This document shows, piece by piece, positions 7,993-16,075 of a stretch of DNA of 64,000 nt. The stretch covers positions 4,502,501 through 4,566,500 of the forward strand of contig NZ_CP046907.1 in NCBI RefSeq assembly GCF_014083985.1, read 5' to 3'. Position 1 is the first letter of the stretch. Each line of letters starts with the position of its first letter. The stretch is from Streptomyces sp. SCUT-3. Lineage in GTDB: Bacteria > Actinomycetota > Actinomycetes > Streptomycetales > Streptomycetaceae. A program made the position numbers and the translations under genes. The notes beneath the pieces were generated by a model. The model made no database searches and was not told the DNA's origin. It saw nothing but the letters and a program-made list of their open reading frames with translations.

Positions 7993-8799
7993 TCAGTGCA
8001 CGTCCGTCACCAGCACGTCCACCTGCCAGGGACGGCCCGCCCGCTGCGGCGCGGAGGCCTCCACCCGGTAGCCCAGGCCCTCCAGCGTCTCCACCAGCTC
8101 CTGCGGGCCGGCCGGCTCGGCGCCCGACACCAGCAGGTCGCGGGTCAGCCGTCCCTTGGTCGCCTTGTTGAAGTGGCTGACCACCGACCGCTTCTCCACC
8201 CCGTCGACCACCTTCACCTGCAGCACCCGCACTGCCGCCGTGCGCCCGGCGACCTCGCCCCCGGGCTTCCACGCGGCCGCGTACGCGGCCGAGCGCAGGT
8301 CCAGCACCAGGCCGCTCCCCGCCGCCTCCGGCATCACAGAATCCATCGGCCCGCGCCAGAACGCGCCCAGTGCCCCCGTCCCCGGGAGCTTCACGCCCAT
8401 CGGGCACCGGTAGGACGGGACCTCGTCCGTCACCCGCAGCGCCCCCCACAGCCCGGAGAAGACCAGCAGCGACCGCGCCGCCCGCTCCGCGGCCGCGCCG
8501 TCCAGCGACCCCAGGCCGAGCGCGTCGTACAGCACGCCGGTGTACAGCCGACCGGCCGGCACGGTCGGGGCCCCGCGCAGTCCGGCGTTCTTGGCGACCT
8601 CGCCGCGCAGCCCCTCGCTCAGCCCCAGCACCTCCCGGGCCTTGTCCCCGTCGCCCGAGCACAGGCCGACCAGCTCCTCCAGCACCGTGGACCGCGCCTC
8701 GTTCAGCCCGGGCAGCGACAGTCCCTCCAGCCCCGGGGACAGGGCCGGGCCGGCCCCTCCGGAGGCCTTCCCCTCGGACGGCGGAAGCAGGACGAGCAC
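7993..8799 (-). CDS. yaaA: YaaA-like peroxide stress protein (DUF328/UPF0246)
   Basis: Encodes 268 residues from a GTG start with AGGAG upstream. The N-terminus VLVLLPPSEGKASGG is the signature of the YaaA family, as are LYTGVLYDALGL, LVFSGLWGALRVTDEVPSYR and the C-terminal SHFNKATKGRLTRDLL. The E. coli protein lowers free intracellular iron during peroxide stress and binds DNA through a helix-hairpin-helix-like cleft; transfer of that role here is inference from family membership. It is a single-gene unit convergent with the DUF5996 gene. Confidence 0.92.
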   Translation of the reverse strand: MLVLLPPSEGKASGGAGPALSPGLEGLSLPGLNEARSTVLEELVGLCSGDGDKAREVLGLSEGLRGEVAKNAGLRGAPTVPAGRLYTGVLYDALGLGSLDGAAAERAARSLLVFSGLWGALRVTDEVPSYRCPMGVKLPGTGALGAFWRGPMDSVMPEAAGSGLVLDLRSAAYAAAWKPGGEVAGRTAAVRVLQVKVVDGVEKRSVVSHFNKATKGRLTRDLLVSGAEPAGPQELVETLEGLGYRVEASAPQRAGRPWQVDVLVTDVH

Positions 8800-9027
8800 G
8801 GCGGATCTCCTCGGGCGGTGGGCGACGGTGCGGCGCGCGGGGCGCCGACCGGCAAGGATAGGCCGCCCCGCGGCAGGTCCCGCAGCGTGCCCCGGCCCGT
8901 CCCCCGCGGCCGCATTTCCTGTCGACGTCCGTCGCCGTGTGCCACGATCGAGTGGAACGATCTCCTTTCCCGAACCGCGACCGTCCCCGGTCCGACAACG
9001 GCCCCGACCACAGGGAGGGGCGTGAGG

Positions 9028-9114
9028 ATGAGCGCCATGGCACACGAGCCGCTCACGCGGGAGGACGTCCTGCTGGAGGGCTTCCTGGCCCTGGACACCT
9101 CCGGGCTCGGCTGA
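9028..9114 (+). pseudogene. Truncated remnant of a Uma2-family endonuclease gene
   Basis: A reading frame of 28 codons starts at ATG 9028 (or 9037) behind AGGGAGGGG and encodes MAHEPLTREDVLLEGFLALDT before diverging to SGLG and a stop. The matching stretch is how I recall many Streptomyces Uma2-like (DUF820) restriction-endonuclease-fold proteins beginning. The remaining roughly 160 residues of such a protein are absent; rnpB begins about 100 bases downstream. It looks like the 5-prime stub left after a deletion. I rely on memory of the family N-terminus, so the call is moderate. Confidence 0.6.
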
Positions 9115-9202
9115 CTCGGCGGCGGTCCGCCGGGGTGGTCCGACAGGGCGGTCCGGCGGGGCGCCCGGCGGGTGATCCGCCGCCCCTCCCGGCGGGTAGC
9201 AT
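9115..9202 (+). promoter_or_regulatory. rnpB promoter region
   Basis: TAGCAT at 9197-9202 is a good -10 hexamer placed eight bases before the predicted 5-prime end of RNase P RNA at 9211. The preceding 80 bases consist of GGTCCGNCGGGG-like imperfect repeats and hold no gene. Confidence 0.5.
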
Positions 9203-9210
9203 GGGCGGCA

Positions 9211-9620
9211 CGGCGGACGAGCCGGCCGGGCGGCCGCGTCGGGGTCTTCGGGCCCCGCCGAGGAACGTCCGGGCTCCACAGGGCAGGGTGGTGGGTAACG
9301 CCCACCCGGGGTGACCCGCGGGACAGTGCCACAGAAAACAGACCGCCGGGGGCCTCGGCCCCCGGTAAGGGTGAAACGGTGGTGTAAGAGACCACCAGTG
9401 CCCAGGGTGACCTGGGCAGCTAGGTAAACCCCACCCGGAGCAAGGTCAAGAGGAGCGCCGCGAGGTGCTCTGCGCGGACGTTCGAGGGCTGCCCGCCCGA
9501 GTCCGCGGGTAGACCGCACGAGGCTGTCGGCAACGGCAGCCCTAGATGGATGGCCGTCTCCCGACGGGCCGCGAGGCCCGCCGGTGACAGAACCCGGCGT
9601 ACAGGCCGACTCGTCCGCCG
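9211..9620 (+). ncRNA. rnpB: RNase P RNA, class A
   Basis: The catalytic RNA that matures tRNA 5-prime ends. The ends CGGCGGACGAG and CTCGTCCGCCG pair as helix P1. The universally conserved blocks are present: GAGGAACGTCCGGGCTCCAC (P4 5-prime strand and CR-I) near 9260-9280, ACAGAAAACAGACCGCC (CR-II/III) near 9331-9347, GGTAAGGGTGAAACGGTG-like CR-III sequence and the 3-prime GACAGAACCCGGCGTACAGG (CR-V). The length of about 410 nt fits the actinobacterial A type. It is followed by a strong hairpin terminator. Confidence 0.97.
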
Positions 9621-9630
9621 CCGCGCTTCG

Positions 9631-9673
9631 CCCCCTCCCGCCCGTCCCGCGGACCGGCGGGTGGGGGCTTTCT
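9631..9673 (+). terminator. rnpB terminator
   Basis: A 12-bp stem (9631-9642 with 9656-9667, one T-T mismatch) around a 13-base loop is followed by CTTTCTCC. It starts ten bases after the 3-prime end of rnpB. Confidence 0.75.
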
Positions 9674-9841
9674 CCTGCTCCCGCTCCCCGCCCGCGCCGC
9701 CGGGAGGGGTGTTCCGCCGGGAATCCCCGCCCGAATTCGCACGTATTGACGACACCGCAGAGGATGACGGGGTGTCACGGGTGGGTATGAAACGTGTGGG
9801 GCGGGGGTGACACCGGAACGGACGAGCCGGAGGGCGGTTCC

Positions 9842-10525
9842 ATGGTGCAGCGTGCCCTTGTGGCGTTGGTGGCGGCCGCCGCGGCCGGGCTGGTGGTGGC
9901 CGGACTGTTCCGGACGGCCGGGGCGGACACCGCCTCCCCGGACATGTGGGTCGCCGTCTCCCTGGCCGGCCTGGTGGCGGCCACGGCGACGGTCGTGGGG
10001 CACTCGATGTCCCACGAGGCGGTGAAGCTGGTGACCGACAGCTGGCAGCGCGCCTACTACCACCAGTCCTCCGCGGACACCCACATCGGAGACCGGCGCC
10101 GGCCCTTCAGCCGCATGGCGCTGCTGGGCGGATGGCTGGTCACCCAGGGCCGCGACGACCCCTGCCTGCACCTGCAGGTGCGGGACGTCTACGACGCCCG
10201 CCGCCGGCTGCGGATGCTGGAGCTGTGGCACGTGCTGTGCCTGGCCGCCGTGGCCTGCATCGCGTACGTCGTGGCCCACCGTGCGACGTGGAACCTGCTC
10301 GACCGCGTCACGCGGGACGGCTGGGGGCCGTCGGACACGGTCCTGCTGATCACCGCGGTCAGCGCCCTGGCCGTCGGGGTCGTGACGGTCGTCGTGGCGA
10401 TCGTCAAGACCCTGGGGGTGATCACCCACGCGCGCGCGGACATGATCCGTGCGCGGGCGGGGCTGCTGCCGCCGGAGGGCGCGGTGGCCGTGGAGTCCGC
10501 CGAGGAGCCGGTGATGCCGCGGTGA
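9842..10525 (+). CDS. Integral membrane protein of unknown function, four predicted helices
   Basis: Encodes 227 residues from an ATG with GGAGGG about nine bases upstream. Two hydrophobic segments lie near the N-terminus (about 5-22 and 36-57) and two near the C-terminus (about 127-146 and 165-190). The central loop, about residues 60-120, is polar and includes SWQRAYYHQSSADTHIGDRRRP. I do not recognise the family. The preceding 170 bases are A/T-richer and contain a dyad, GACACC and GGGTGTC at about 9750-9776, that may be an operator. The gene is convergent with the ABC exporter gene. Confidence 0.75.
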   Translation: MVQRALVALVAAAAAGLVVAGLFRTAGADTASPDMWVAVSLAGLVAATATVVGHSMSHEAVKLVTDSWQRAYYHQSSADTHIGDRRRPFSRMALLGGWLVTQGRDDPCLHLQVRDVYDARRRLRMLELWHVLCLAAVACIAYVVAHRATWNLLDRVTRDGWGPSDTVLLITAVSALAVGVVTVVVAIVKTLGVITHARADMIRARAGLLPPEGAVAVESAEEPVMPR

Positions 10526-10611
10526 CGCGGCGACGCGGCGGCCTGCCGGTGCAGTGGCGGCCTTCCGGTGACGTGGTGGTGCGCCGGGGCCCCGGCGTGG
10601 CCCGGAGGCGG

Positions 10612-12558
10612 TCAGACGGCAGCCGCCGCGGCGGTCCCGGCCGCGTCCCTGCCCCCGTCCGTGTCCCTGTCCGCGTCCGCGTTCCCGTTCTCGTCCTCGG
10701 CCTGTTCGAACTGGGTGCGGTACAACTCCTCGTAGCGGCCGCCCGCGGCGAGGAGCTCGGTGTGGGTGCCGCGTTCGACGATCCGGCCGTCCTCGACGAC
10801 GAGGATGAGGTCGGCCGCCCGCACGGTGGAGAGCCGGTGGGCGATCACCACCGCGGTCCGCCCGTCCAGGGCCTCGGCCAGCGCCTCCTGCACCGCCGCC
10901 TCCGAGGTGGAGTCCAGGTGCGCGGTAGCCTCGTCGAGGATCACCACCCGGGGGCGGGCGAGCAGCAGGCGGGCGATGGTCAGCCGCTGGCGCTCGCCGC
11001 CGGAGAGCCGGTAGCCGCGTTCGCCCACCACGGTGTCCAGCCCGTCCGGCAGGGAGGCGATCAGCTCGTCGAGCCGGGCGCGGCGCAGCACCTCCCACAG
11101 CTCCTCCTCGCCGGCCTCGGGGCGGGCGAGGAGGAGGTTGGCGCGGATGGTGTCGTGGAAGAGGTGGCCGTCCTGGGTGACCATGCCCAGGGTCTGCCGG
11201 AGCGACTCGGCGGACAGGTCGCGCACGTCCGTCCCCGACAGCCGCACGGCGCCGGCGTCGGCGTCGTAGAGCCGGGGGAGCAGCTGGGCGATCGTGGACT
11301 TGCCGGCGCCGGAGGAGCCCACCAGCGCGACCATCTGCCCCGGCTCCGCGCGGAAGGACACGTCGTGCAGGACCTCGGTGCCGCCGCGGGTGTCGAGGAC
11401 GGCGACCTCCTCGAGGGAGGCGAGGGAGACCTTGTCGGCCGACGGGTAGGCGAAGCGGACGCCGTCGAACTCCACGGACACCGGGCCGTCGGGCACCTTC
11501 CGGGCGTCCGGCTTCTCGGTGATCAGCGGCTTCAGGTCGAGCACCTCGAAGACCCGCTCGAAGCTGACCAGCGCGCTCATCACCTCCAGCCGGGCCCCGG
11601 CCAGGGAGGTCAGCGGGGCGTACAGGCGGGTGAGCAGCAGGGCGAGGGCGACGACGGCGCCCGGCTCCAGGCTGCCGCGCAGCGCGTAGAAGCCGCCGAG
11701 GCCGTAGACGAGGGCCAGGGCCAGGGCGGACACCAGGGTCAGGGAGGTGATGAAGACCGTCTGCACCATGGCGGTGCGCACGCCGATGTCCCGCACCCGC
11801 CTCGCCCGGGCGGCGAACTCCGCGGACTCCTCGGAGGGCCGGCCGAAGAGCTTGACCAGGGTCGCGCCGGGGGCGGAGAACCGCTCGGTCATCTGGGTGC
11901 TCATGGTGGCGTTGTGGTTCGCGGCCTCGCGCCTCAGCTGCGCCAGCCGTCCGCCCATCCGGCGGGCGGGCAGCACGAACACCGGCAGCAGGACCAGTGC
12001 GAGCAGGGTGATCTGCCAGGAGATCCCGAGCATCACGACCAGGGTGAGCGTGAGGGTGACGAGGTTGCCGACCACGCCGGAGAGGGTGTCGCTGAACGCC
12101 CGTTGGGCGCCGATCACGTCGTTGTTCAGCCGGCTGACCAGCGCGCCGGTGCGGGTGCGGGTGAAGAAGGCGACGGGCATGCGCTGCACGTGGTCGTAGA
12201 CCGCGGTGCGCAGGTCCAGGATCAGGCCCTCGCCGATGCTCGCCGACAGCCAGCGGACCACGAGCCCCAGTCCGGCCTCGGCCACCGCGATGGCGGCGAT
12301 CAGCAGGGCGAGGCGGACGACCGTGCCCGGTTCGGCCCCGGAGACGATCGAGTCGACCACCCGGCCGGCCAGGACCGGCGTGGCCACCGCCAGCAGTGCG
12401 CCGCCGGCGCTCAGCAGGAGGAACCGGATCAGGCGGGCCCGGTGCGGGCGGGCGAAGGCGCCGATGCGCCGCAGGGTCGCCCGGGAGAAGGGCCGCCGGT
12501 CCTCCTGCGCGTGCATGGTGCGGTAGAGGGAGTGCCAGGCGACGGACTCCATGCTCAT
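10612..12558 (-). CDS. ABC exporter, fused permease and ATPase (MsbA/MDR type)
   Basis: Encodes 648 residues from an ATG with GGAGGT eleven bases upstream. Residues about 70-350 form a six-helix ABC transmembrane domain and about 385-620 the nucleotide-binding domain. Visible motifs are Walker A GSSGAGKST (about 412), the signature LSGGERQR (about 516), Walker B VVILDEATAHLDS (about 535) and the switch HRLST. It is a half-transporter, so it works as a homodimer, probably exporting a hydrophobic compound. Its promoter carries a SoxR-like box in a 19-bp spacer. In S. coelicolor an ABC transporter is among the few SoxR targets, which fits export of redox-active pigments or drugs; that link is inference. 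The C-terminus is a charged Asp/Glu/Ala tail. Confidence 0.93.
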   Translation of the reverse strand: MSMESVAWHSLYRTMHAQEDRRPFSRATLRRIGAFARPHRARLIRFLLLSAGGALLAVATPVLAGRVVDSIVSGAEPGTVVRLALLIAAIAVAEAGLGLVVRWLSASIGEGLILDLRTAVYDHVQRMPVAFFTRTRTGALVSRLNNDVIGAQRAFSDTLSGVVGNLVTLTLTLVVMLGISWQITLLALVLLPVFVLPARRMGGRLAQLRREAANHNATMSTQMTERFSAPGATLVKLFGRPSEESAEFAARARRVRDIGVRTAMVQTVFITSLTLVSALALALVYGLGGFYALRGSLEPGAVVALALLLTRLYAPLTSLAGARLEVMSALVSFERVFEVLDLKPLITEKPDARKVPDGPVSVEFDGVRFAYPSADKVSLASLEEVAVLDTRGGTEVLHDVSFRAEPGQMVALVGSSGAGKSTIAQLLPRLYDADAGAVRLSGTDVRDLSAESLRQTLGMVTQDGHLFHDTIRANLLLARPEAGEEELWEVLRRARLDELIASLPDGLDTVVGERGYRLSGGERQRLTIARLLLARPRVVILDEATAHLDSTSEAAVQEALAEALDGRTAVVIAHRLSTVRAADLILVVEDGRIVERGTHTELLAAGGRYEELYRTQFEQAEDENGNADADRDTDGGRDAAGTAAAAAV

Positions 12559-12644
12559 CGGGTACCTCCGTGGTCTCGCGACCGGTCGTGGCGCGGCGCG
12601 TGCGGCACCGGACCGGACAGTACCGGCCGGGTGTGACACCGGGA

Positions 12645-12675
12645 ACGGTACGACCTCGACAAAGGTTGAGGTAAA
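12645..12675 (-). promoter_or_regulatory. SoxR-like promoter of the ABC exporter
   Basis: On the minus strand TTTACC (12675-12670) and TACCGT (12650-12645) are separated by exactly 19 bases. The 18-bp dyad at 12654-12671 has arms CCTC-AC and GT-GAGG, close to the CCTCAAG..CTTGAGG core of SoxR boxes. The placement between an over-spaced -35 and -10 is as in soxS and in the SoxR targets of S. coelicolor. The ABC exporter starts about 85 bases downstream. Confidence 0.75.
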
Positions 12676-12700
12676 GCCTCCCGGTCCCCGGCCCGCCGGA

Positions 12701-12756
12701 CCCCTGCGCCGGTCCCGATCCCTGCGCCGGTCCCGGGGCCCCTGCGCCGGTCCCGG
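12701..12756. repeat. Three direct copies of a 15-bp GC-rich unit
   Basis: CCTGCGCCGGTCCCG occurs three times (about 12703, 12721 and 12741) between the exporter promoter and the phoX terminator. Function unknown; it belongs to a series of short GC-rich tandem repeats in this window. Confidence 0.7.
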
Positions 12757-12760
12757 CCGC

Positions 12761-12791
12761 CGCCCCGGGGAGGCCCCGCCTCCCCGGGGCG
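12761..12791 (-). terminator. Terminator of the phoX-like gene
   Basis: A perfect 14-bp inverted repeat (12761-12774 with 12778-12791) with a CCC loop sits eight bases beyond the stop codon of the phosphatase gene. Confidence 0.75.
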
Positions 12792-12798
12792 GCGCCGC

Positions 12799-13959
12799 TC
12801 AGGCGCGGAACGGCCCGGTCACCTCGTAGGTGATGCCGCCGGAGGAGCTGCCGCTGGTGCCGCGCTGGCTGGAGAAGTACAGCCGCCTGCCGTCGGGGGA
12901 GAAGGCGGGGCCGGTGATCTCGGACCCGGACTGCCCCTCGATGCGCAGGAACGGGGCGACGACGCCGTCCGGGGTGATCACGCAGATGTCCATGGAGCCG
13001 CCGTCCTCGGCGACGAACAGGTCGCCGGAGGCGGAGCCGGTGACGTTGTCCACGCCGGTCAGAGGGGCGCTGCCGGAGGTCACCAGGGAGTCGTCGTAGG
13101 TGAGGGAGACGGTGGAGGCGGCGGCGTCGTAGGCCCACACCCGGTTGTCGCCCTTGGTGGTGAAGTAGCAGACGCCGTCCGCGTAGTAGCAGCCCTCGCC
13201 GCCGTTGAACCGCTTGGCGCCGGAGACCTGGTTGCGGGTGGCGGTGGGGGAGCCGTCCGGGTCGGGGACCGTCGCCCAGGTGACCGCGCCCGAGGTGCCG
13301 CTGCCGCCGACCATGACCTCCAGGCGGCCGGAGGACAGGTCGCCCCAGGTGGTGGGGGTGAAGCGGTAGAAGCACCCGTCGGTCTCGTCCTCGGTCAGGT
13401 AGACCACCTTGCGGACCGGGTCGCAGGCCGCTGCCTCGTGCTTGAACCGGCCCATGGCCGGGCGCTGCACGGCGGCCTTCACGCCCCACGGATCGGTCTC
13501 GTAGACGTGTCCGCGGCTGACCTCCTCGCAGGACAGCCAGGTCTTCCACGGTGTGGCGCCGCCGGCGCAGTTGGAGTTGGTGTTGGACAGGATGCGGTAC
13601 GCGCCGGTGACCGATCCGGAGGAGTCGAAGCGGACCGCCCCCGCGCCGCCGGTCAGGGAGATCTCGGAGTTGGAGACGTAGATCCAGCCGGTGCCGTCGG
13701 CGAAGCAGGCGCCGCCGTCGGGGGCGTTGTGCCAGGTGTAGGAGGTGCCGGCGACCTTCTGGCCCGAACGGGCGATCACCCGGCTGGTGAAGCCGGCCGG
13801 GAGGCGGACGCCGTTGGCGTCGGCGGCGCCCAGGGCGCCGTAGGGGCCGATGCCGGGCTGGGCGGGCGCGGCGACCGCGGCACCGCGCCACAGCGATCCG
13901 CCGAACGCGGCGACACCGCCGCCGACTACTGCTCCGCGCAGGAAACTACGACGCTCCAT
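12799..13959 (-). CDS. PhoX/DUF839-type Tat-exported phosphatase
   Basis: Encodes 386 residues. The N-terminus MERRSFLRGAVVGGGVAAFGGS is a Tat signal peptide, so a folded, probably metal-loaded enzyme is exported. Downstream segments typical of DUF839/PhoX beta-propellers are visible: YTWHNAPDGGACF, CAGGATPWKTWLSCEE, GRFKHEAAACDP, YLTEDETDGCFYRF and GVDNVTGSASGDLFVAEDGG. PhoX enzymes are calcium/iron-dependent alkaline phosphatases; the acidic and Cys ligands in WLSCEE and YLTEDE are conserved. The gene is divergent from a phoD-type phosphatase gene, and a PHO-box-like sequence lies 65 bases upstream. This supports induction under phosphate limitation, which is inferred. Confidence 0.9.
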   Translation of the reverse strand: MERRSFLRGAVVGGGVAAFGGSLWRGAAVAAPAQPGIGPYGALGAADANGVRLPAGFTSRVIARSGQKVAGTSYTWHNAPDGGACFADGTGWIYVSNSEISLTGGAGAVRFDSSGSVTGAYRILSNTNSNCAGGATPWKTWLSCEEVSRGHVYETDPWGVKAAVQRPAMGRFKHEAAACDPVRKVVYLTEDETDGCFYRFTPTTWGDLSSGRLEVMVGGSGTSGAVTWATVPDPDGSPTATRNQVSGAKRFNGGEGCYYADGVCYFTTKGDNRVWAYDAAASTVSLTYDDSLVTSGSAPLTGVDNVTGSASGDLFVAEDGGSMDICVITPDGVVAPFLRIEGQSGSEITGPAFSPDGRRLYFSSQRGTSGSSSGGITYEVTGPFRA

Positions 13960-14335
13960 GGTCTGCTCCGTGGGTTCGGGGAATCGGACGGGACGGCCGG
14001 AACCGTAGGGGCCGCGGGTCGACGCACCGCCAACGGCCGGTTAACGGCTCATGCGTATACGCGTACATGACAGATTGGGGTCGCGGGGTCATGATGCCGC
14101 ACGGCGATGCACCGCCGCGCGGTGACGCGGCGTCGCACGGCGGCACGGGGCCGCGCGGTGACGCGGCGTCGGCCGTCCGACCGCGCCTGCCTCGGACGGC
14201 GTACCCGGATTACGGCGAATGCCCTTTCGAGGGGCGGAAATCACCGCTCCGTCGCATCGTCTTTGTGCTCACGACAGCGCGCGGCCCCCGCGGGCCGTTC
14301 GAATGCTCTGCGACCGCACAAGTCCGGGAGGGGAC
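13960..14335. promoter_or_regulatory. Divergent phoX/phoD control region with PHO-box-like site, repeats and hairpin
   Basis: This 376-base gap holds no gene. On the minus strand, 14045-14024 carries two 11-base units starting GTTAACC and GTTGGCG, resembling the GTTCACC direct-repeat units of Streptomyces PHO boxes and oriented toward the phoX-like gene. A perfect 10-bp palindrome, GCGTATACGC, lies at 14053-14062. A 21-bp sequence starting CCGCGCGGTGACG is directly repeated at 14115-14135 and 14151-14171. A hairpin with 9-bp stem GCCGTCCGA/TCGGACGGC follows at 14172-14200, possibly in the 5-prime leader of the phoD-type gene. Confidence 0.5.
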
Positions 14336-15967
14336 ATGACAGACGCGCTGTCGTACCAGCACGAGACCGCCCAGGAGATGCGCACCGCGGCCCGCGTCAA
14401 CCGCCGGCGGTTCCTCACCGTCACCGGCGCGGCCGCCGCACTCGCCTTCAGCACCAACCTCCCCACCGCCCACGCCGCGCAGATCCGCCCCAAGGACATC
14501 ACCGAGGACCCCTTCACCCTCGGCGTCGCCTCCGGAGACCCGCTGCCCGGGGGCGTCGTGCTGTGGACGCGTCTGGCCCCCCGGCCCTTCGAGCCGGGCA
14601 ACGGCATGGCGCAGGGCGACGTCACGGTCCACTGGGAGGTCGCCCGCGACGAGCGGTTCGCCCGCGTGGCCCGCCGCGGCGCGGCCACCGCCCGCTGGGA
14701 GTTCAACCACACCGTGCACATCGACGTGCAGGGCCTCGACGCCGACCGGGTCTACTGGTACCGCTTCAGGGTCGGTTCGTGGACCAGCCCCGCCGGCCGC
14801 ACCCGCACCGCCCCCGCGCGGGGGGCGGCCCTCGACCGGGTGCGCTTCGGCATCGTCTCCTGCCAGGCCTACCACCAGGGCTACTACACCGCCCTGCGCC
14901 ACCTCGCCGACGAGGACCTCGACGCCGTCTTCCACCTCGGCGACTACATCTACGAGTACGCCGTCAACGCCACCGGCGGGGACCGCGCCTACACCGACCG
15001 CACCCTGCCGTCCCTGTTCGACCGCGAGACGGTCACCCTCGAGGACTACCGGCTGCGCTACGCCCTCTACAAGTCCGACGAGGACCTCCGGGCCGCGCAC
15101 GCCGCGTTCCCCTGGGTGGTCACCTGGGACGACCACGAGACCGAGAACAACTACGCCGGCGACACCCCCGAGAACGGCGTGCCCCGGGAGGAGTTCCTGC
15201 TCCGCCGGGCCGCCGCCTACCGCGCCTACTGGGAGAACCAGCCGCTGCGCCTCCTCCAGCGGCCGAACGGGCCGGACATGAGGCTCTACCGGCGCTTCCA
15301 CTACGGCCGGCTGGCCCAGTTCGACGTCCTCGACACCCGCCAGTACCGCTCCGACCAGGCGTACGGCGACGGCTGGCAGACCCCCGGGCCCGAGTCCGAG
15401 GACCCCGCGCGCACCATGCTCGGCGAGACCCAGGAGCGCTGGCTGCTCGACGGCCTTCGCTCCTCCGGCGCCACCTGGAACGTCGTCCCCCAGCAGGTGA
15501 CCTTCTCCCGGCGGCGCAACGTCCCCGGCGACGGCTACAAACTCAGCATGGACGCCTGGGACGGCTACCCCGCCGCCCGCGAACGCCTCCTGGCCGGCGC
15601 CGAGCAGGCCGGCGCGGACAACCTCGTGGTCCTCACCGGCGACGTGCACGTCAACTACGGCTTCGACATCAAGCGAGACTTCGACGACCCGTCCTCGCGC
15701 ACCCTGGGCGTCGAACTGGTCGGAACCTCGGTCAGCAGCGGCCGCAACGGATCGGACCGCCCCGCGAGCTACGACAACCAGATGACGGCCAACCCGCACA
15801 TGAAGTTCTTCAACGGCCGCCGCGGCTACGTCACCACCACCCTGGAGCCGCAGCGGCTGACGGCCGAGTACCGCACCGTCGACCGCGTCACCACGCCGGG
15901 CGCCCCGGTGAAGACCGCCGCCGTCTTCGTCTCCGAGGCCGGCGACCCGGGACTGAAGCCGGCCTGA
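14336..15967 (+). CDS. phoD: PhoD-family alkaline phosphatase, Tat-exported
   Basis: Encodes 543 residues from an ATG with GGGAGGGGAC directly upstream. The Tat signal VNRRRFLTVTGAAAALAFS (about 22-40) is followed by the PhoD N-terminal domain (PFTLGVASGDPLPGGVVLWTRL) and the metallophosphatase core: VSCQAYHQGYYTALRHL, VFHLGDYIYEYA, WDDHETENNYAG, FDVLDTRQYRSDQ and VVLTGDVHVNYGF. These supply the Ca/Fe ligands of PhoD phosphodiesterase/phosphatases. It acts outside the membrane on phosphate esters or teichoic acids. It is divergent from the phoX-like gene. No clear PHO box was found on its own side, although the shared region could serve both genes. Confidence 0.95.
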   Translation: MTDALSYQHETAQEMRTAARVNRRRFLTVTGAAAALAFSTNLPTAHAAQIRPKDITEDPFTLGVASGDPLPGGVVLWTRLAPRPFEPGNGMAQGDVTVHWEVARDERFARVARRGAATARWEFNHTVHIDVQGLDADRVYWYRFRVGSWTSPAGRTRTAPARGAALDRVRFGIVSCQAYHQGYYTALRHLADEDLDAVFHLGDYIYEYAVNATGGDRAYTDRTLPSLFDRETVTLEDYRLRYALYKSDEDLRAAHAAFPWVVTWDDHETENNYAGDTPENGVPREEFLLRRAAAYRAYWENQPLRLLQRPNGPDMRLYRRFHYGRLAQFDVLDTRQYRSDQAYGDGWQTPGPESEDPARTMLGETQERWLLDGLRSSGATWNVVPQQVTFSRRRNVPGDGYKLSMDAWDGYPAARERLLAGAEQAGADNLVVLTGDVHVNYGFDIKRDFDDPSSRTLGVELVGTSVSSGRNGSDRPASYDNQMTANPHMKFFNGRRGYVTTTLEPQRLTAEYRTVDRVTTPGAPVKTAAVFVSEAGDPGLKPA

Positions 15968-15980
15968 ACGAGGCCCGCCG

Positions 15981-16006
15981 CGGGCCCGGGGACACACCCG
16001 GGCCCG
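15981..16006. terminator. Bidirectional terminator between phoD and the oxidoreductase gene
   Basis: A perfect 10-bp inverted repeat, CGGGCCCGGG / CCCGGGCCCG with loop GACACA, lies 14 bases after the phoD stop in a convergent gap. Confidence 0.7.
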
Positions 16007-16075
16007 CAGCCGGGAGCGCGGCCGGGAGTACGACTGGGGGTGCGGCCGACGCGGGAGCGCTCCCACGAAGAGGCG

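Noticed and set aside
13438-14070. Plus-strand frame opposite phoX
   Set aside because: Glycine/alanine-rich shadow without ribosome site; the opposite strand encodes a clear Tat-exported phosphatase.
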